From assembly GCF_000517545.1 (NCBI RefSeq), contig NZ_BAIV01000007.1:116830-180829 (forward strand): 64,000 nt of DNA, written 5' to 3'. The notes under the pieces are model-generated. The model searched no databases, was not told the origin of the DNA, and saw only the letters and a program-made list of their open reading frames with translations. Below, piece by piece: positions 61,848 through 64,000 of this stretch. Position 1 is the stretch's first letter; each line of letters begins with the position of its first letter. This stretch comes from Bacteroides reticulotermitis JCM 10512. GTDB lineage: Bacteria > Bacteroidota > Bacteroidia > Bacteroidales > Bacteroidaceae. The translations under genes were made by a program, and so were the position numbers.

Positions 61848-64000
61848 TGACTTTGTCAATAGAGACAAAGGGGATTACTCTGGAAGAAAAACCAATGCCG
61901 GCTATTCCTTTTCCTGCTATAAATTGGGAGGATGATCTATTGCCCGAGCGTTTCGGCAAAAATGCCGTATCTGTTTTCAAAAGCAGGACAGGGAAGAAGG
62001 AGGAAGGTATGCTTGTGGTTAATTACTATGACGGGTTGGGACGCTCGGAAGAAACTGTACAACAGGGTATGAGTCCAAATCATAAAGATTTAGTAATCTT
62101 GCAAGAATATGATGGATTGGGGCGTAAAAGCAATACGTGGTTGCCAGCTGTGACCACACATGATACAGGTGATTTCATATCTACAGATACCTGTAGGGAA
62201 TTGGCGTGTAATACCTATAAGGGGGATTTATATCCGTATCTATCTCTTATTTATGAAAATTCTCCTTTGGAAAAAGTCATCAGACAACATAATCCGGGAA
62301 GAGTATGGCGTGAATATGGAAGATCGTTGAAAACAGATGAGTATGTTAATATTGCTGGCAATGACACATTGGATTGCTTCAGCTTTCAGTTGATAAATGG
62401 GGTCAGAGATGTATTAAATGTTACTGCAAGTAGGCAGTACGAAGATGGAAGTTTGCTGATAACTCGTTCGGAAGACGAAGACGGAGTTACTTTGTTTGAG
62501 TTTAAAGATCGTTTGGGAAGAACCGTTTTGAAGCGTTGTATAGAATCAAAAGTAAAAGAAGTCAAGCAGTTCTCAGATACTTACTATATTTATGATGATT
62601 TGGGAAAACTCTGTGCTGTTCTTCCTCCTGCATTATCCGACCGGCTGAGTATTGGCAGAGTTTCTGTAGAGAATCTTGATATGTATGCATATTTATATAA
62701 ATATGATGTGGCAGGAAATCTGATGGCTAAAAAACGTCCTGGAGTTTCATGGGAATACTATGTTTATAATGCGAACAATTATCTAATATTTAGTCAGGAT
62801 GGTGAAGAGCGTAAAAGAGGTGAGTGGAAATTCTCTATTCCGGATGTGTTCGGACGTGTTTGTCTGCAAGGGGTGTGCAAAATTGTGATTGATCCGTTTG
62901 ATAATCCTTATTTAAAAACGCGTTTCAATACTTTATCGAATTGGTATGTTTGTGAGTATGTTGGGGCCGCTGAATATGGAGGATATCAGTTTAGCGGAAA
63001 TCTTGGAGCAAAATTAATGGGGCCGAAACCATTAGTTCAAGTGATAAATTACTATGATAACTACGACTTTATGCACCTGAGGAATCTTTGGACAAAAGAT
63101 GAGTTTATGTATGCCAGTAGAGACGGTTTCGCGGCTACAGCATCCAATGCTAAAGGAATGCTGACAGGGACAAGTAAACTACTTTCGGATTCATACGACC
63201 GATATTGTAATGATGAAACCGATATTGATTCCCAGTACAATTGCTCAGTGATGTATTATGATAACCGTGGGCGTCTTTCTCAATCTGTTTCCGATAATCA
63301 TTTGGGTGGTCTGGATCATGATTTCTTTTCGTATGATTTTAACGGGAATCTGTTACGGCATTTACATCGTCAGAATGGGGCGGATAATGATACTTTGAGT
63401 GACTGTTATACTTATGAATATGATCATGTCGAGCGGCTTGTTAAGGTGATGCATCATTGGGGAGATTCCCCGGCTGTGACGCTAATCAATAATATGTATG
63501 ATGACTTAGGACGTTTATCTCGGAAGGCATTCCATAATGGTCTTTTGGATACGTCTTATACATATAATATTCGTAGTTGGCTGACCGGAATCACAAGTAC
63601 ATCTTTTGAACAAACACTGCATTATACAGGCGGGCTGGGAACTCCGTGTTATAACGGTAGCATTAGCAGTATGACTTGGAAGTCAGGTTATGAAGATGTA
63701 AAGAGAGGCTACCACTTTACTTATGACGACCTGAGTCGTTTGATTAATGCGGAGTATGGCGAAGGTGATTTTCTTGCTCAAAACCTGAATCGCTTCAATG
63801 AGCAGGTAACTGGATACGACAAGATGAGTAATGTTCTTGGGATAAAGCGTTCTGGGTATGTTTCAGCCATGGGATACGGATTGATAGATGATCTGATGAT
63901 GGCTTATAGTGGCAACCAATTGAAGTCAGTTTCAGATAGGGTTGGGGGGACTGTCTATGGTAACGGCTTTGATTTCAAAAATGGTACAAGCAAAGATAGG
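61811..64000 (+). CDS. Rhs/YD-repeat protein (DUF6443-like N-terminus), runs off the window end
   Basis: An uninterrupted frame from 61811 to the last base, at least 730 residues, with no stop. ATG 61811 is one possible start; 61847 is another, or the gene is the continuation of the preceding one. After a Pro-rich segment it shows the DUF6443-like block (NYYDGLGRSEETVQQG, LQEYDGLGRKSNTWLPA) and then YD repeats (EYDHVERLVKVMHHWG, MYDDLGRLSRKAFHNG, TYNIRSWLTGIT, TYDDLSRLINAEYG). In this family the repeats form a shell around a variable C-terminal toxin; that end lies outside the window. Confidence 0.8.
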   Translation, partial: MDSVRPLPLFYLMTLSIETKGITLEEKPMPAIPFPAINWEDDLLPERFGKNAVSVFKSRTGKKEEGMLVVNYYDGLGRSEETVQQGMSPNHKDLVILQEYDGLGRKSNTWLPAVTTHDTGDFISTDTCRELACNTYKGDLYPYLSLIYENSPLEKVIRQHNPGRVWREYGRSLKTDEYVNIAGNDTLDCFSFQLINGVRDVLNVTASRQYEDGSLLITRSEDEDGVTLFEFKDRLGRTVLKRCIESKVKEVKQFSDTYYIYDDLGKLCAVLPPALSDRLSIGRVSVENLDMYAYLYKYDVAGNLMAKKRPGVSWEYYVYNANNYLIFSQDGEERKRGEWKFSIPDVFGRVCLQGVCKIVIDPFDNPYLKTRFNTLSNWYVCEYVGAAEYGGYQFSGNLGAKLMGPKPLVQVINYYDNYDFMHLRNLWTKDEFMYASRDGFAATASNAKGMLTGTSKLLSDSYDRYCNDETDIDSQYNCSVMYYDNRGRLSQSVSDNHLGGLDHDFFSYDFNGNLLRHLHRQNGADNDTLSDCYTYEYDHVERLVKVMHHWGDSPAVTLINNMYDDLGRLSRKAFHNGLLDTSYTYNIRSWLTGITSTSFEQTLHYTGGLGTPCYNGSISSMTWKSGYEDVKRGYHFTYDDLSRLINAEYGEGDFLAQNLNRFNEQVTGYDKMSNVLGIKRSGYVSAMGYGLIDDLMMAYSGNQLKSVSDRVGGTVYGNGFDFKNGTSKDR

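Noticed and set aside
1..64000. CRISPR arrays, insertion sequences and rRNA
   Set aside because: No regularly spaced repeats, no transposase motifs with terminal repeats, and no rRNA-like sequence were seen by eye.

Overview
This window looks like a Bacteroides chromosome (order Bacteroidales). The evidence is SusC/SusD pairs inside polysaccharide utilization loci (PULs), hybrid two-component regulators (HTCS), BACON domains, TAnnTTTG-type -7 boxes upstream of several genes, and a DUF4373 / HU-like / amidase / 'smalltalk' cassette. No transposase, integrase, CRISPR array or rRNA was seen. One tRNA (Met, CAT anticodon) is present.

Quality caveat. About 23 single-base frame breaks interrupt otherwise well-conserved genes, mostly as missing bases in short homopolymers. 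They also hit the single metG gene in view, which should be essential, and a flippase. I read nearly all of them as assembly or sequencing indels, so each broken gene is annotated as one CDS with the break noted. One lesion differs: an in-frame TGA at 38181-38183 in a GH31 gene, two codons before the likely catalytic acid/base Asp.

Layout. 1-7521 (+): tail of a PUL with an HTCS regulator (partial), a GH2 enzyme and a SASA-esterase/polysaccharide-deacetylase fusion. 7561-16609: ordinary chromosome with an Ada-like repair protein, a divergent nim-like/MocR pair, a 1.15 kb non-coding stretch rich in palindromes, tRNA-Met, DUF4491, Lrp/AsnC, two FKBP prolyl isomerases, a sirtuin, and an RHH/SPFH pair. 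17000-43597: a complete-looking host-glycan PUL. An HTCS (+) faces a minus-strand operon read from 36395 to 21117: GH29 fucosidase, GH2, SusC, SusD, M60 metalloprotease, unidentified ~760-aa glycosidase, BACON/CBM32 lipoprotein. Two plus-strand genes are divergent from it: a GH31 with FN3-CBM32-dockerin-cohesin-like tail and a GH105-heparinase II/III fusion. M60 + GH29 + GH2 + GH31 points to mucin-type O-glycoproteins as substrate (inference). 43662-52160 (-): seven tightly packed or overlapping genes for a surface or protein glycan (six glycosyltransferase-type genes and a Wzx-like flippase), followed by metG. 54305-64000 (+): a leader region, zinc-ribbon protein, DUF4373, HU-like, amidase and smalltalk genes, then three Rhs/YD-repeat family genes, the last running off the window end.

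Non-coding stretches over 300 bases (2272-2596, 10542-11692, 14287-14670, 16610-16999, 36396-36753, 54305-55064) are described individually. Function calls rest on reading motifs by eye; no database search was possible.
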